From NCBI RefSeq assembly GCF_003722075.1, contig NZ_RDSK01000017.1, forward strand, positions 36,350-100,349: a stretch of DNA of 64,000 nt, written 5' to 3'. The translations under genes were made by a program, and so were the position numbers. This document shows, one piece after another, positions 46,151 through 55,291 of the stretch (positions are counted from its first letter, which is position 1; each line of letters begins with the position of its first letter). The DNA is from Methanohalophilus sp. RSK. Its GTDB lineage: Archaea > Halobacteriota > Methanosarcinia > Methanosarcinales > Methanosarcinaceae. A model generated the notes under the pieces. The model was not told the DNA's origin. It ran no database searches and saw nothing but the letters and a program-made list of their open reading frames with translations.

Positions 46151-46447
46151 ATGGTAAAAAAACTGACCCTCGAAGACCTTAAACTGAGCAAGGAAAAAAA
46201 AGAAGATGAGATGGGAGCTGAAATCGAAGGCCTCTATGACCTCGTAATTCCCCCGGGTACTCCTTCATACCTGGTCTATGATCTTGTTGAAGAATTCGAT
46301 CTTGAACCCCTTGAGAGAAAGATCGGTGTAAGCATTGTTGAATGTGATGAAAGAGAAGTTATAGTACTTAGGGGAGAACTTGAAGCCGTTCAGGCAGCAG
46401 AACAATACCTTTATGATGAATTAAAAGCCTACGTGGGATCCGAGTGA
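46151..46447 (+). CDS. Conserved hypothetical protein, 98 residues
   Basis: The ATG at 46151 follows GGGTGAACTA. The acidic protein has a Lys/Glu-rich start and a beta-alpha-beta layout (GLYDLVIPPGTPSYLVYDLVEEF, then SIVECDEREVIVLRGELEAVQAAEQYLYDEL), the second part given by its core VIVLRGELEAV. The C-terminal half resembles a small KH- or ACT-like fold, but I cannot assign a family. It ends 2 bp before the convergent marker protein 2 gene. Confidence 0.65.
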   Translation: MVKKLTLEDLKLSKEKKEDEMGAEIEGLYDLVIPPGTPSYLVYDLVEEFDLEPLERKIGVSIVECDEREVIVLRGELEAVQAAEQYLYDELKAYVGSE

Positions 46448-46449
46448 AA

Positions 46450-47427
46450 TTACTCTTTGATCCCCGTTATTAAATCTTTACTGAAATCAAAAACATCTGC
46501 TGAATCTTTACCATCGGTTACTTTCACACAACAACTATCATCAATTTTCCCGATGACTGCAGCAGTAATACCCACTTCTTCGAATGCATTCAGGCATTCA
46601 TCGACATTTTCCGGTTTTGCGGTAACAATGTAACCGGTTGCCGGATAAATCATCAGCCACTGGTCCAGGGCAACATCTGCAGGTTTGGGAATTTGCCCCA
46701 GATCCACCTCTGCACCCACCATACTTGTCTCACAAAGCATTCCGAGAGTACCTATGGTTCCCGGATTACTGATGTCCTTGCCGGCGGTGACAAGATGATT
46801 TTCGCCGATCTTTTGCATTATCATGAACCGGGAGCGAACGGTTCCAGAATCCTTGAAAGAAGTCGTATCCCAGCTGTAAGGGGAATTTTTGCCCACCCGG
46901 CCGTCCATATCATAGCCGACAATAACTGTATCACCCACACAGGCGGTGTCACTGCGGATGACACAATCCTTCTTTGCAATTCCTATAATGGACACTGCCA
47001 GTGAATTGTACGGTGTGTCAGGATGCAGATGACCACCGACCATAGGCACACCAAATTTTCTCATCCCATCTTTCATACCCTGCAACATACCATCGCATAC
47101 ATCCTTATGAGAAGAAGACATCACATTTACCATAGCAAGAGGCCGTGCTCCCATAGCAGATATATCGTTAATATTTACAACGACAGAAGTATAACCTGTC
47201 CACCAGGGACTTGCTTCTGTGATCCTGCCCCATATCCCATCAGCCGCAAACAGGATGACTTCATCGCCACCAATATCAATTATTGCAGCGTCATCACCCA
47301 TATCAACAACAGTACCCCCATAACTTTCCCTCACGTCATCAAACATACGTGCAATGTCTGCGATAGGTGCCTTGCGGGATACACCCTCAAAATCGTGCAA
47401 TTTTTGGGCAAGAGTATGTAGATCCAA
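46450..47427 (-). CDS. Methanogenesis marker protein 2 (AIR-synthase-like)
   Basis: This PurM/SelD-type ATP-binding protein has about 325 residues: GDDAAIIDIGGDEVILFAADG with the DMGDDAA loop, VVVNINDISAMGARPLAMV, and VGGHLHPDTP. This is methanogenesis marker protein 2, found across methanogens and thought to help mature a methanogenesis enzyme or cofactor; the reaction is not known. I prefer the TTG at 47427 (eight bases after GGAG) to the ATG at 47460, which would overlap nifB. Confidence 0.88.
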   Translation of the reverse strand: MDLHTLAQKLHDFEGVSRKAPIADIARMFDDVRESYGGTVVDMGDDAAIIDIGGDEVILFAADGIWGRITEASPWWTGYTSVVVNINDISAMGARPLAMVNVMSSSHKDVCDGMLQGMKDGMRKFGVPMVGGHLHPDTPYNSLAVSIIGIAKKDCVIRSDTACVGDTVIVGYDMDGRVGKNSPYSWDTTSFKDSGTVRSRFMIMQKIGENHLVTAGKDISNPGTIGTLGMLCETSMVGAEVDLGQIPKPADVALDQWLMIYPATGYIVTAKPENVDECLNAFEEVGITAAVIGKIDDSCCVKVTDGKDSADVFDFSKDLITGIKE

Positions 47428-47443
47428 TTGAAAATCTCCAGAT

Positions 47444-48409
47444 TTATTCTGACGCATCATCAGAAGTTTTCTTTTTGGCGGATTCAGCCTTTTTTAGAGC
47501 ATCGGCTTTAACCATATTGCGACGCTGCTCACTCATTTGAGAAAGATCTTTACCCAGAAGACCATAAGCATCGGAGCGACACTGGCGACAGTGGCGCATT
47601 TGTTGAACATAGGGCTCACAGGAATCCTGTACAGCTTTGCGTTCCTGTGGAGTAGGAGCAGTCCAGTCAGCAAAATCAGCCTGACAGATAAGAGGCATAA
47701 CATTCATGATATACACACCCATATCATTGAGTTTCTGTGCAATCTCGATAATATGATCCTCATTGATACCCGGAACAAGCACTGTGTTGATCTTGACAAC
47801 CAGTCCTGCTTCCACGGCCTTGCGGATACCTTCAAGCTGGTTTTCAAGAAGAATGCTGGCTCCTTCGACACCCCGGTAGGTTTTACCATTATAGTTTACA
47901 TGATCTACAATTTTCGCCCCTATTTCAGGGTCAATGGCATTCAAAGTAACAGTTAATGTGGAAACACCGGAATCCAGGACATCCTGTATCCTGGCAGGCA
48001 GAGCCAGACCATTGGTACTCAGGCAGAGAGTGATATCCGGGAAATGTTGTTTTATAAGTTTGAATGTCTCGAATGTTTCGTCATTAGCAAGCGGATCGCC
48101 CGGACCGGCGATACCCACGACTTTAATGAATGGATACTCTTTCAATACCTTTTGTGTTTTTTCAAGGGCCTGTTGTGGAGTTAAAACTTCACTTGTAACC
48201 CCGGGTCGACTTTCATTTACACAATCATATTTACGTTCACAGTATTTACATTTAATATTGCATTTTGGAGCCACCGACAGATGAATCCTTCCAAATTTAT
48301 GTTGTGCATCCTTGTTATAACAGGGATGCTGGGCAATAAGCCTCTTTATCGAGTCCCGTTCTTCTGCCGGCAGACATTCCTCAGGATCCTTTCCGCTCTC
48401 TGTGGCCAA
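47444..48409 (-). CDS. nifB: NifB-like radical SAM protein
   Basis: The 321-residue protein has HLSVAPKCNIKCKYCERKYDC (cluster cysteines in CNIKCKYC) and VGIAGPGDPLAN, characteristic of NifB. NifB builds the carbide-containing precursor of the nitrogenase cofactor from SAM and iron-sulphur clusters. The C-terminal NifX-like domain of bacterial NifB is absent, as in other methanogens. No nif structural genes are in the window. It precedes marker protein 2 in the same direction. Confidence 0.92.
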   Translation of the reverse strand: MATESGKDPEECLPAEERDSIKRLIAQHPCYNKDAQHKFGRIHLSVAPKCNIKCKYCERKYDCVNESRPGVTSEVLTPQQALEKTQKVLKEYPFIKVVGIAGPGDPLANDETFETFKLIKQHFPDITLCLSTNGLALPARIQDVLDSGVSTLTVTLNAIDPEIGAKIVDHVNYNGKTYRGVEGASILLENQLEGIRKAVEAGLVVKINTVLVPGINEDHIIEIAQKLNDMGVYIMNVMPLICQADFADWTAPTPQERKAVQDSCEPYVQQMRHCRQCRSDAYGLLGKDLSQMSEQRRNMVKADALKKAESAKKKTSDDASE

Positions 48410-48482
48410 AATATTTCCTCCACTCTAGACAAATCTTATGTTGCTATTGAGTCACATCTAGATATAGGTTTTGGAATCCTGC

Positions 48483-48833
48483 TCACTCAATTCCACCTAA
48501 CTGGCACCACTTACCGTGTCCTTCCCAGACCTTCACAGAGAGAGGGAAATCCAGCTGCTGAGATAAGCGGTTATAGATATGCTCACAGAGATTTTCCGAA
48601 CTGGGATACTCCAGGATATCATTGAGCATGCAATGATCGTATTCTTTCAAAGTAGACCGGACAGTCTGTTTTACGTCATAAAAATCAATGACCATCCCCG
48701 ATGGCTTTTTTTCTCCTTCAAGGACAACTTCCACCTTATAGGTATGACCATGAACTATACCACAACTTTCATGCCCGGGCAGATAGTGGGCACTGTCAAT
48801 ATATTCCTCTACTCCAAGTTTCATTTTTGTCAT
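48483..48833 (-). CDS. queD: QueD, 6-carboxytetrahydropterin synthase
   Basis: The protein has 116 residues from ATG 48833, whose first base overlaps the queE stop (TAATG). The motif ESCGIVHGHTYKVEV holds the catalytic Cys and zinc-binding HxH; SAHYLPGH supplies the first His and GMVIDFYDVK, LKEYDHCMLND follow as in QueD/PTPS proteins. It makes the pterin precursor of preQ0, which is used for archaeosine in tRNA. Last gene of the queC-DUF366-queE-queD operon. Confidence 0.93.
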   Translation of the reverse strand: MTKMKLGVEEYIDSAHYLPGHESCGIVHGHTYKVEVVLEGEKKPSGMVIDFYDVKQTVRSTLKEYDHCMLNDILEYPSSENLCEHIYNRLSQQLDFPLSVKVWEGHGKWCQLGGIE

Positions 48834-49552
48834 TATAGGCACCCCCACATTTTGTGAGTCTGTGGGATAATAAGAGTGTTTTTGATATTGAGTAACTTTT
48901 CCTGCAGGGAAAGTATTGTCTGTATATCTGTAGCCCTTGTGTGCTGTGTGACCGGCTGCAGTACTACACAGCTTATGTAATCGGATATCTGCTCTACAAC
49001 ATCCATCACATCAGCCGGCTTAGTTGAAGAAGTTACTACAATTTTACAGAAACAATCCCTGTGTTGATTGCTGCGAAGTGTGCGGAAACACCGGTATGTG
49101 TGTTCGATGTGTTCATCAAAGTTATTCCCTTCAAATTCTTCGGGTGATTTAACATCTCCGGCCACATAATCTACCGAGTCTTTCACAACCTTCGCTTTTT
49201 CCGGCAGGGTCATGTTAGTTTCAAGATAAACAGGAGCAGGCAGGTCCAGACCCCTTATGAATTCTGCATGCAAAAGAGGTTCCCCTCCTGTCAGGGATAC
49301 CGAATGCAGATTATCAAATGACCTGATTTTTTCTTCAATGTCTGAAGCGCAAAGCAGGGGTGAGAGTTTCTCAAATTCACCGCTTCCAGGCACTTTTTCA
49401 AAAAGACAATGATCCGGTTCATCGAGAGGAGTATCGCAGTAGGAGCAATCCAGATTACACCCAACAAACCTGACAAAGGCCTGCCGCGCCCCTACATAAG
49501 GACCCTCTCCCTGTACCGCACAGAATATCTCGGATACCGGCTTCCTTTCCAC
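48833..49552 (-). CDS. queE: QueE, 7-carboxy-7-deazaguanine synthase
   Basis: The 239-residue radical SAM protein begins with SEIFCAVQGEGPYVGARQAFVRF, of which VQGEGPYVG is the family hallmark, followed by CNLDCSYCDTP (CxxxCxxC) and VSLTGGEPLLH. It rearranges carboxytetrahydropterin into the 7-deazaguanine core. It starts with GTG at 49552 directly after the DUF366 stop and overlaps queD. Complete. Confidence 0.94.
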   Translation of the reverse strand: MERKPVSEIFCAVQGEGPYVGARQAFVRFVGCNLDCSYCDTPLDEPDHCLFEKVPGSGEFEKLSPLLCASDIEEKIRSFDNLHSVSLTGGEPLLHAEFIRGLDLPAPVYLETNMTLPEKAKVVKDSVDYVAGDVKSPEEFEGNNFDEHIEHTYRCFRTLRSNQHRDCFCKIVVTSSTKPADVMDVVEQISDYISCVVLQPVTQHTRATDIQTILSLQEKLLNIKNTLIIPQTHKMWGCL

Positions 49553-50116
49553 TTAAACCACATCCAGGGGTCGGGATTTTCGAAGATCTCCTTCGATATC
49601 CTCCATCTCTTTAATGTATCTCCCTGTGATAGCTTCCAGCAATTGCCAGGCTTTTTCTGCAGCAATACCACATTCTTCCAGGTTACCATAAAAATCATGG
49701 GATATATTGATGCCAAAATGTATCTTCTGTGAGACCGCAGAGGTGCTTGCAATGGATACCGTCAGTTTTTTCCCATTGACAAAAAGATCATCCCCCTCCC
49801 TGTCAGTCATGATTCCCATAGAAAAAAGTGTTTCAGCAACAAGAGTTGTGAAAAGCCGCTGCCTGCTGTAGATCAATTTCAGGTCGGTGGAATCGAAGTG
49901 CTCAATGATAAAATGAAGCATGTCGGCAGATACAATGGATTCGTTTTGCCTCTTGTCCTCAAGGTCAATCATGTGTGCGATTTGCACATCACATTGTCCC
50001 CGGAATGCCACCACGGAATCGGCCTGTATGCCGAACATCTGGTAGGCCCAGAGAGAGGATATCTGGCTGCCGTCATAATCATAATTCCCATCCATTATAT
50101 GCGCTTCAATTCCCAT
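49553..50116 (-). CDS. DUF366 family protein in the archaeosine operon
   Basis: The 187-residue protein begins MGIEAHIMDGNYDYDGSQIS and has VVAFRGQCDVQIAHMIDLEDK and HFGINISHDF. I recognise it as DUF366, a conserved archaeal family of unknown function. It is locked between queC and queE with TAATG-type and zero spacing, which points to a role in deazaguanine or archaeosine metabolism. The conserved Arg/Asp/His set looks catalytic, but no reaction is established. Confidence 0.82.
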   Translation of the reverse strand: MGIEAHIMDGNYDYDGSQISSLWAYQMFGIQADSVVAFRGQCDVQIAHMIDLEDKRQNESIVSADMLHFIIEHFDSTDLKLIYSRQRLFTTLVAETLFSMGIMTDREGDDLFVNGKKLTVSIASTSAVSQKIHFGINISHDFYGNLEECGIAAEKAWQLLEAITGRYIKEMEDIEGDLRKSRPLDVV

Positions 50117-50796
50117 TATATATCCTCCACTGCCGGATCCTTGATGCCTGCTTCCCGGAAAGCCCGTGCCCGCCTGACACAGCTTTCACAAACTCCACAG
50201 GGTTTTTCTTCGCCCTGATAGCAGCTCCAGCTTAAAGCTAACGGAGCCTGCGCCCGAAATGCTTCCTTTACAATGGCCACCTTATCCATTTCAAGCACAG
50301 GAGATATAAGCCGTACTCCATTAAGAGTGGAGTAAGAAAAGGCCCGATTGATACTGTCTACAAATTCCGGGGAATTGTCCGGGAAAGTGGCGGCTTCCTC
50401 TGCATTGAAACCGGCAATAATATAGCCACAATCCATGGCTTCGGCAAAAGCGGCAGCAACGTTTGCCATTAATCCGTTCCTGTTAGGAACCCAGACGTTT
50501 GCTGCAGATTCAGAAGTCACGTCCTCGTTCCCGAGGTCTGCCTCGGACATATCCGGTACGTGTCCCTGACGGTTTACCAGGGATGTTGTAGTAATATCTT
50601 TCATCCAGTCCAATGAAATTACACGATGTGGGATGCCATAATGAGCACATATCTGCCGGGTACGCACAATCTCTGCATCCGCAGCAAGCTGCCCATAATC
50701 AAAAGTCAGGCCAAGCTGTACATCGTATTTTGCAGACGCTATCGCAAGGGATACGACAGAATCCAATCCACTGCTGATCAAACAAACCGCTTTCAT
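50116..50796 (-). CDS. queC: QueC, 7-cyano-7-deazaguanine (preQ0) synthase
   Basis: The 226-residue protein has the PP-loop ATPase start LISSGLDSVVSLAIA, NVWVPNRNGLM, and a C-terminal zinc site CYQGEEKPCGVCESCVRRA (four Cys). It converts carboxydeazaguanine and ammonia to preQ0, using ATP. It heads the operon queC-DUF366-queE-queD; the promoter lies in the 100-bp gap shared with the divergent gene at 50904. Confidence 0.95.
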   Translation of the reverse strand: MKAVCLISSGLDSVVSLAIASAKYDVQLGLTFDYGQLAADAEIVRTRQICAHYGIPHRVISLDWMKDITTTSLVNRQGHVPDMSEADLGNEDVTSESAANVWVPNRNGLMANVAAAFAEAMDCGYIIAGFNAEEAATFPDNSPEFVDSINRAFSYSTLNGVRLISPVLEMDKVAIVKEAFRAQAPLALSWSCYQGEEKPCGVCESCVRRARAFREAGIKDPAVEDI

Positions 50797-50903
50797 TAAT
50801 ATACACCGGTATTCCTCCAGTACTCCCTGAGTATTATTTATAGATATCCCGTCGAAACTGGCAAATATAATATCTACAATATATTAATAAAAAGGTGAAA
50901 TTT

Positions 50904-51395
50904 ATGGCCGGTATTAAAGATAAAGAAACTCTGAAATCCCAGTTACAGAAAATGTACTGGATAGAAACAGAAATGGAACAACTTGTCATATGGGAGTCAC
51001 GCATCGAACTCATGGGAGAAGATGTGGATGCCCTTGAAAGACTTGCAAATGATTCAGACAATCATGGCCTGCAACTCAAAAAATGGATGGAAAAAGCCAG
51101 TATCCCACTTCCAGATAAGATACCAAGAGGGCTTCCTCAGAAAGTATTTGATTTTGAGGATATGGACAGTCCCGAATTGTTCAAAGCCATAATGAAATAT
51201 GAAATCCTTGCACGAGATGTTTACAAGAATATCACTGAGACCGACCCCTATGTAATTGAAGAATTGTTCCCTGATGAAAGTGACCAGGAGAATTTCCTCA
51301 AGGATATGGAACATATCTCTAAAGAGGAAGAAGGCCACAGGCAGATATGTGAAGAAAGGGTCGGCGGATTTAAGACCATAAGGGGCAAAAGGTGA
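50904..51395 (+). CDS. Small helical, ferritin-like candidate protein
   Basis: This all-helical acidic protein of 163 residues starts at ATG 50904 after AAGGTGA. Glu-rich helices with ExxxE/ExxH patterns (YWIETEMEQLVIWESRIELMG, KYEILARDVYKNI, HISKEEEGHRQICEERVGG) recall ferritin-like or rubrerythrin-like four-helix bundles with a metal site. I cannot name the family. It is divergent from queC and convergent with the gene at 51420. Confidence 0.6.
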   Translation: MAGIKDKETLKSQLQKMYWIETEMEQLVIWESRIELMGEDVDALERLANDSDNHGLQLKKWMEKASIPLPDKIPRGLPQKVFDFEDMDSPELFKAIMKYEILARDVYKNITETDPYVIEELFPDESDQENFLKDMEHISKEEEGHRQICEERVGGFKTIRGKR

Positions 51396-51419
51396 GTGGT
51401 CACCTGCCATTCCAAACAA

Positions 51420-52400
51420 TCAGAACAATTTTGCCTGCGAACCTACACCTTTATTTTTTGCTTTCTTGTAAACCAGATTGGCAGTCACAATGTCCTGTAT
51501 TGCCAATCCCGTTGAATCGAAAACCGTGATCTGAGAAACTGATTCACGGCCCACATGCAGACCGGCAACTACCTGACCCAGCTGGGCGAAGATATCTTCC
51601 TGTCGGATGTGACCCTCAGAAAGGGGAACATTCACTTCCCCGGAATGGGTGGCCTGTGCAATATCGTCGACCACAACCCTTGCTTTCTGGAGGATAGCAG
51701 GTTCCAGCTCTTCCTTCCCCCTGGCGTCAGCCCCGATGGCATTGATGTGGATTCCCTCAGGCAACCATTGTGCTTTGATGATCGGTTTTCTTGAAGGAGT
51801 GGTAGTTACCAGAATATCCGCATCACATGCTTTCTGGATACTATCAACTACTGTTATGTCACAGCATGCAACTGATTCCATTCCTTCTTTGAAGTCCTCC
51901 GCTCTTGAAGTATCCAGATCAAATATACATACCTGTTCAAGCTCGAAAACGTTCGATAAAGCCTCTAGCTGTGTCCTGGCCTGGTTACCGGTTCCCACCA
52001 TCCCCACTACACTGCTGTTTTCACGCGCAAGATAGCGGGCTGCAACACCTCCTGCTGCGCCAGTGCGTATATCCGTAAGATATGTACCATCCATAATAGC
52101 CAGGGGTGCACCGGAGGATGTGGAATTGAGTATAACCGTCGCCATCACAGTAGGCAAACCCACCTTGCGGTTTTCAGGATGGACATTTACGACCTTGACA
52201 CCTGCAACATCCTCTTCCTCCAGAAAAGCGGGCATTGTGCGTAGATCCCCATTATGTTCGGTAAAATAAAGATAGGACTTAGGTGGCATCTGTACCTTAT
52301 TCCTGCCATGCTGGGCAAAAGCCATTTCCACTGCCTCCAGAGCTGAAGGCATATCCAGCAGGGATTTCACATCATCCTGATCAAGCCAGAGTATTTCCAA
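51420..52400 (-). CDS. Ornithine cyclodeaminase / archaeal alanine dehydrogenase family
   Basis: This 326-residue mu-crystallin-family protein has RTGAAGGVAARYLA, the Rossmann motif VVGMVGTGNQARTQLEAL, and NAIGADARGKEEL. Members are NAD-dependent alanine dehydrogenases in archaea or ornithine cyclodeaminases in bacteria; sequence alone does not settle the substrate. The start is a TTG at 52400, four bases after GGTGAT, giving LEILWLDQDDV with Met in place of the first Leu. Divergent from the DUF434 gene. Confidence 0.87.
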   Translation of the reverse strand: MEILWLDQDDVKSLLDMPSALEAVEMAFAQHGRNKVQMPPKSYLYFTEHNGDLRTMPAFLEEEDVAGVKVVNVHPENRKVGLPTVMATVILNSTSSGAPLAIMDGTYLTDIRTGAAGGVAARYLARENSSVVGMVGTGNQARTQLEALSNVFELEQVCIFDLDTSRAEDFKEGMESVACCDITVVDSIQKACDADILVTTTPSRKPIIKAQWLPEGIHINAIGADARGKEELEPAILQKARVVVDDIAQATHSGEVNVPLSEGHIRQEDIFAQLGQVVAGLHVGRESVSQITVFDSTGLAIQDIVTANLVYKKAKNKGVGSQAKLF

Positions 52401-52429
52401 AAAATCACCATTAAAGGGTGGTTGCCGAC

Positions 52430-53185
52430 ATGTATAAAACTTATCGGAAGAGATTTTCAGGTATGGAATCTATCGCAGGTAGCACATCAGTTGAAAAACT
52501 CAAAAATAAACTAAGAGAACCTGCAGCCGACATAAGGTACCTTCTCTACAGGGAATACAGGAGAAAAGGTGCAATCAGGTTTGTCAGTAACCATTACCGT
52601 CTGGCAGAAGAAGAAAGGCACATTCTCACAAGGCTTGTATTTGACCCGGAAACCGCAGTCAAGCGCAGCAATAAAAGGCTTGCATGCTCCCAACTTAAAG
52701 GATGTGATATCTTCATAGACGGCTACAATGTACTGATAACCATGGAAAGCGTGCTTCAGAATGAGACAGTATGGTTTGCAGATGATGGATTCCTGCGTGA
52801 CACCCGGGGAATTTTCAAGAACCACACCAATACAGCTACAACCTATCAGGCTGTTGATGAGATGCTGACCACACTTTCGGCCCTGGCAGTAAATTCTGCA
52901 ACAATCCTTCTTGACACTCAGATGAGCAACAGTGGCAAACTTGCACAATTCATCCGTAAGAGAGCGACTAAATGCCCTTTCAAAACAGCCGTCACGACAT
53001 CAAAAAATGTGGATTTCGACCTCAAACAAGTCGGACCCAGGGGTGTAATAGCAACTGCTGACAGCGTAATAGTGGATGCTGTGGAAAGGGCGGCCGACCT
53101 AACCGCCTGCTGGATGGACCTGAAAGGTATTGTGGGAGAGAGTATAGGTAATGGAGAAAAATCAGACGTCAATCAAAGATATTGA
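52430..53185 (+). CDS. DUF434 family protein
   Basis: The protein has about 251 residues from ATG 52430, eight bases after GGTGG; a GTG at 52418 is in frame. It has a basic helical N-terminus (DIRYLLYREYRRKGAIRFVSNHY) and a C-terminal Rossmann/PIN-like half with CDIFIDGYNVLITMES, ATILLDTQMSNSGKL and GVIATADSVIVDAVERA, with acidic residues placed as in PIN/NYN nucleases. I read it as DUF434 (plus DUF5616), function unknown, possibly an RNase. Confidence 0.77.
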   Translation: MYKTYRKRFSGMESIAGSTSVEKLKNKLREPAADIRYLLYREYRRKGAIRFVSNHYRLAEEERHILTRLVFDPETAVKRSNKRLACSQLKGCDIFIDGYNVLITMESVLQNETVWFADDGFLRDTRGIFKNHTNTATTYQAVDEMLTTLSALAVNSATILLDTQMSNSGKLAQFIRKRATKCPFKTAVTTSKNVDFDLKQVGPRGVIATADSVIVDAVERAADLTACWMDLKGIVGESIGNGEKSDVNQRY

Positions 53186-53324
53186 TCGGATGAACAGAAT
53201 CTGCCAATGAAATTGATTATTGTGTCCCCATTCTGCATAAACATTCAGAGGCAACAGTTAGATACATAAAAGACATGGATCATACATTCTATTAATATAA
53301 AATATAATATAGGGAGTGAAATGG

Positions 53325-53582
53325 ATGGCAGAAGAAATGAGTCCTGAGGAAATGGAACAAAAGAAAGAAATGGTAATGTCTATGTGCATATGTCCTAGCT
53401 GTCCCTCCTGGGTCGAATGCGGGGAAAGGGGCGGATATTGCTTCCCAACAATCGGCAAGAGCGACTGTATTAAAGATGAAAGTGGCTGTATCTGCGGAGG
53501 CTGTCCGGTAACAGAGGAAATGGGACTTACTAACGGCTATTACTGTACCAGGGGATCCGAGAAGGAACAACTTGGGAAGTAA
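53325..53582 (+). CDS. DUF2769 cysteine-rich protein
   Basis: This 85-residue protein has eleven cysteines in CICPSCPSWVEC, GGYCFPTIGKSDC, CICGGCPVTEE and YYCTR. It matches DUF2769, a methanogen-rich family with likely metal or iron-sulphur binding and unknown function. ATG 53325 follows GGGAGTGAAATGG; a GTG at 53316 is in frame. A T-run at 53598-53605 probably ends the transcript. Confidence 0.8.
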   Translation: MAEEMSPEEMEQKKEMVMSMCICPSCPSWVECGERGGYCFPTIGKSDCIKDESGCICGGCPVTEEMGLTNGYYCTRGSEKEQLGK

Positions 53583-53597
53583 TCCTTCCATAATATC

Positions 53598-53605
53598 TTT
53601 TTTTT
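53598..53605 (+). terminator. Poly-T terminator after the DUF2769 gene
   Basis: An uninterrupted run of eight T on the plus strand lies 15 nt after the stop codon of the DUF2769 gene, typical of archaeal intrinsic termination. No strong hairpin precedes it. Confidence 0.55.
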
Positions 53606-53724
53606 AAACATACATATTCCATGCAGTACGTCAGGGAAATATATTGTCTTGTGTCCCCATTGCGTCTGAATATCCCCGAAAATCCCTTCTGGAAAACAAA
53701 AGTACTATACCAAACTGTGATACA

Positions 53725-55209
53725 ATGTCCAAATACCGATGTGAAATCTGTAATGTTTTTGAGTACGATGACGATAGAGGAAATTCACTTACGGATATCA
53801 AGCCGGATACAAAACCGGAGGATTTTCCTGATGACTGGGAATGTCCTATCTGTAAAGCGAATAAGACCCACTTAAAACCCGTAAAAGAGGAGAAGGCTGA
53901 GACCCATGTAGAGGAAGTTGTAACCTGTCCCTACTGTGGTACAAGAAGCAGGATGTCAATAACCACCCTCGATAAGGAGCTGGGCGGATATTTGGGGAAG
54001 TGGAGAAGGGAATCAGATGAACTGGAAAGCTATATGTCAGATATTCATCAGATATCAGTCACAGGCGAATCCATAATTGAACCCATGAGGACGAAAATGG
54101 ATGTGGTTTCCTGGGAGGATGTACTTATAAAGGGGGCCCAACTTGCAAAATTTCCATTAAACCATGATGAAGCAGTGAATACTGGTACAACAATCGGTCC
54201 AAAAGCAAAACAGCCCCTTATGATAGATACACCTCTTTACATTACCCATATGTCATACGGAGCACTCTCCCGGGAGATTAAGATCTCCCTGGCAGCCGGA
54301 AGTGCTGCTGTGGGAACCGCCATGTGCTCGGGAGAAGGCGGAATCCTGCAGGATTCCTTTGAAAAAGCACACAAATACATATTCGAATACGTGCCCAACA
54401 GGTACAGTGTCACTGATGAGAACCTGCAAAAAGTAGATGCCATCGAGATAAAGATCGGCCAGTCAGTAAAACCCGGCATGGGAGGACAGTTGCCAGCCGA
54501 GAAAGTAACTCCTGAGATTGCAAAGGCAAGGGGATTTCCCGAAGGAGTGGATGTAATATCCCCATCCCGGTATGAGGATATAAAGAACAAAGATGACCTC
54601 AAGAACAAGGTTTCCTGGCTCAGGGAAAAATCCGGGGGAAAACCAATCGGCATCAAGATCGCAGCAGGCAATATTAAAGCAGATCTTGAGGTTGCAATCC
54701 ATGCAGAACCTGATTTTATTACAATCGACGGGAGACCGGGAGCAACCGCTGCTGCAAAAAAGTTCGTCAAACAGGCAACCTCGATGCCTACGCTGTTCGC
54801 CCTGTACAGGGCCAGGAAATTTCTGGATGACAGGAACAAAAAGGGTATCTCACTGGTAATCACAGGTGGCCTGAGAGTTTCCTCTGATTTTGCAAAGGCC
54901 CTTGCAATGGGAGCCGATGCCATAGCAATAGGCACTGCAGCCCTGATGGCATGTGCATGCCAGCAATACCGTTTGTGTGATACAGGACAGTGTCCGGTGG
55001 GGGTTACCACCCAGGATCCGGAACTTCGAAAGAGGCTGAAGATCCAATATTCCGCCAAAAAACTGGAACATTTCCTGAGGGTTTCAACGGAGGAAATGAA
55101 GGATTTTGCCCGGCTGACAGGCAACGATGATGTCCATAAATTAAGCACAGAGGACCTGTGCACCACAAATACGGAAATTTCAGGAAATACTGATATAGAG
55201 CATGTCTGA
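53725..55209 (+). CDS. gltB: Rubredoxin-fused archaeal glutamate synthase (FMN domain)
   Basis: The protein has 494 residues from ATG 53725; the longer frame from 53644 adds a non-conserved segment. The N-terminus is a rubredoxin (YRCEICNVFEYD, WECPICKANK), then CPYCGTRSRMS, and then the FMN/Fe-S glutamate synthase domain with THMSYGALSREI, GEGGILQDSFEKAH, VKPGMGGQLPAEKV and the cysteines in CACQQYRLCDTGQCPVG. This archaeal short form lacks the glutaminase domain and makes glutamate with ammonia supplied by other subunits. The fused rubredoxin suggests its own electron input. Confidence 0.88.
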   Translation: MSKYRCEICNVFEYDDDRGNSLTDIKPDTKPEDFPDDWECPICKANKTHLKPVKEEKAETHVEEVVTCPYCGTRSRMSITTLDKELGGYLGKWRRESDELESYMSDIHQISVTGESIIEPMRTKMDVVSWEDVLIKGAQLAKFPLNHDEAVNTGTTIGPKAKQPLMIDTPLYITHMSYGALSREIKISLAAGSAAVGTAMCSGEGGILQDSFEKAHKYIFEYVPNRYSVTDENLQKVDAIEIKIGQSVKPGMGGQLPAEKVTPEIAKARGFPEGVDVISPSRYEDIKNKDDLKNKVSWLREKSGGKPIGIKIAAGNIKADLEVAIHAEPDFITIDGRPGATAAAKKFVKQATSMPTLFALYRARKFLDDRNKKGISLVITGGLRVSSDFAKALAMGADAIAIGTAALMACACQQYRLCDTGQCPVGVTTQDPELRKRLKIQYSAKKLEHFLRVSTEEMKDFARLTGNDDVHKLSTEDLCTTNTEISGNTDIEHV

Positions 55210-55291
55210 TCGAAGACATGTCCCTTTTTACTAATTTTTCTATTTGCTGGACAAAAACATAATTATCCGATTAGCATTACATTAAATCCAG

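Noticed and set aside
54237..55166. A 309-codon frame opposite the glutamate synthase gene
   Set aside because: Shadow frame of a conserved coding sequence with low-complexity Ser/Ala/Ile content.
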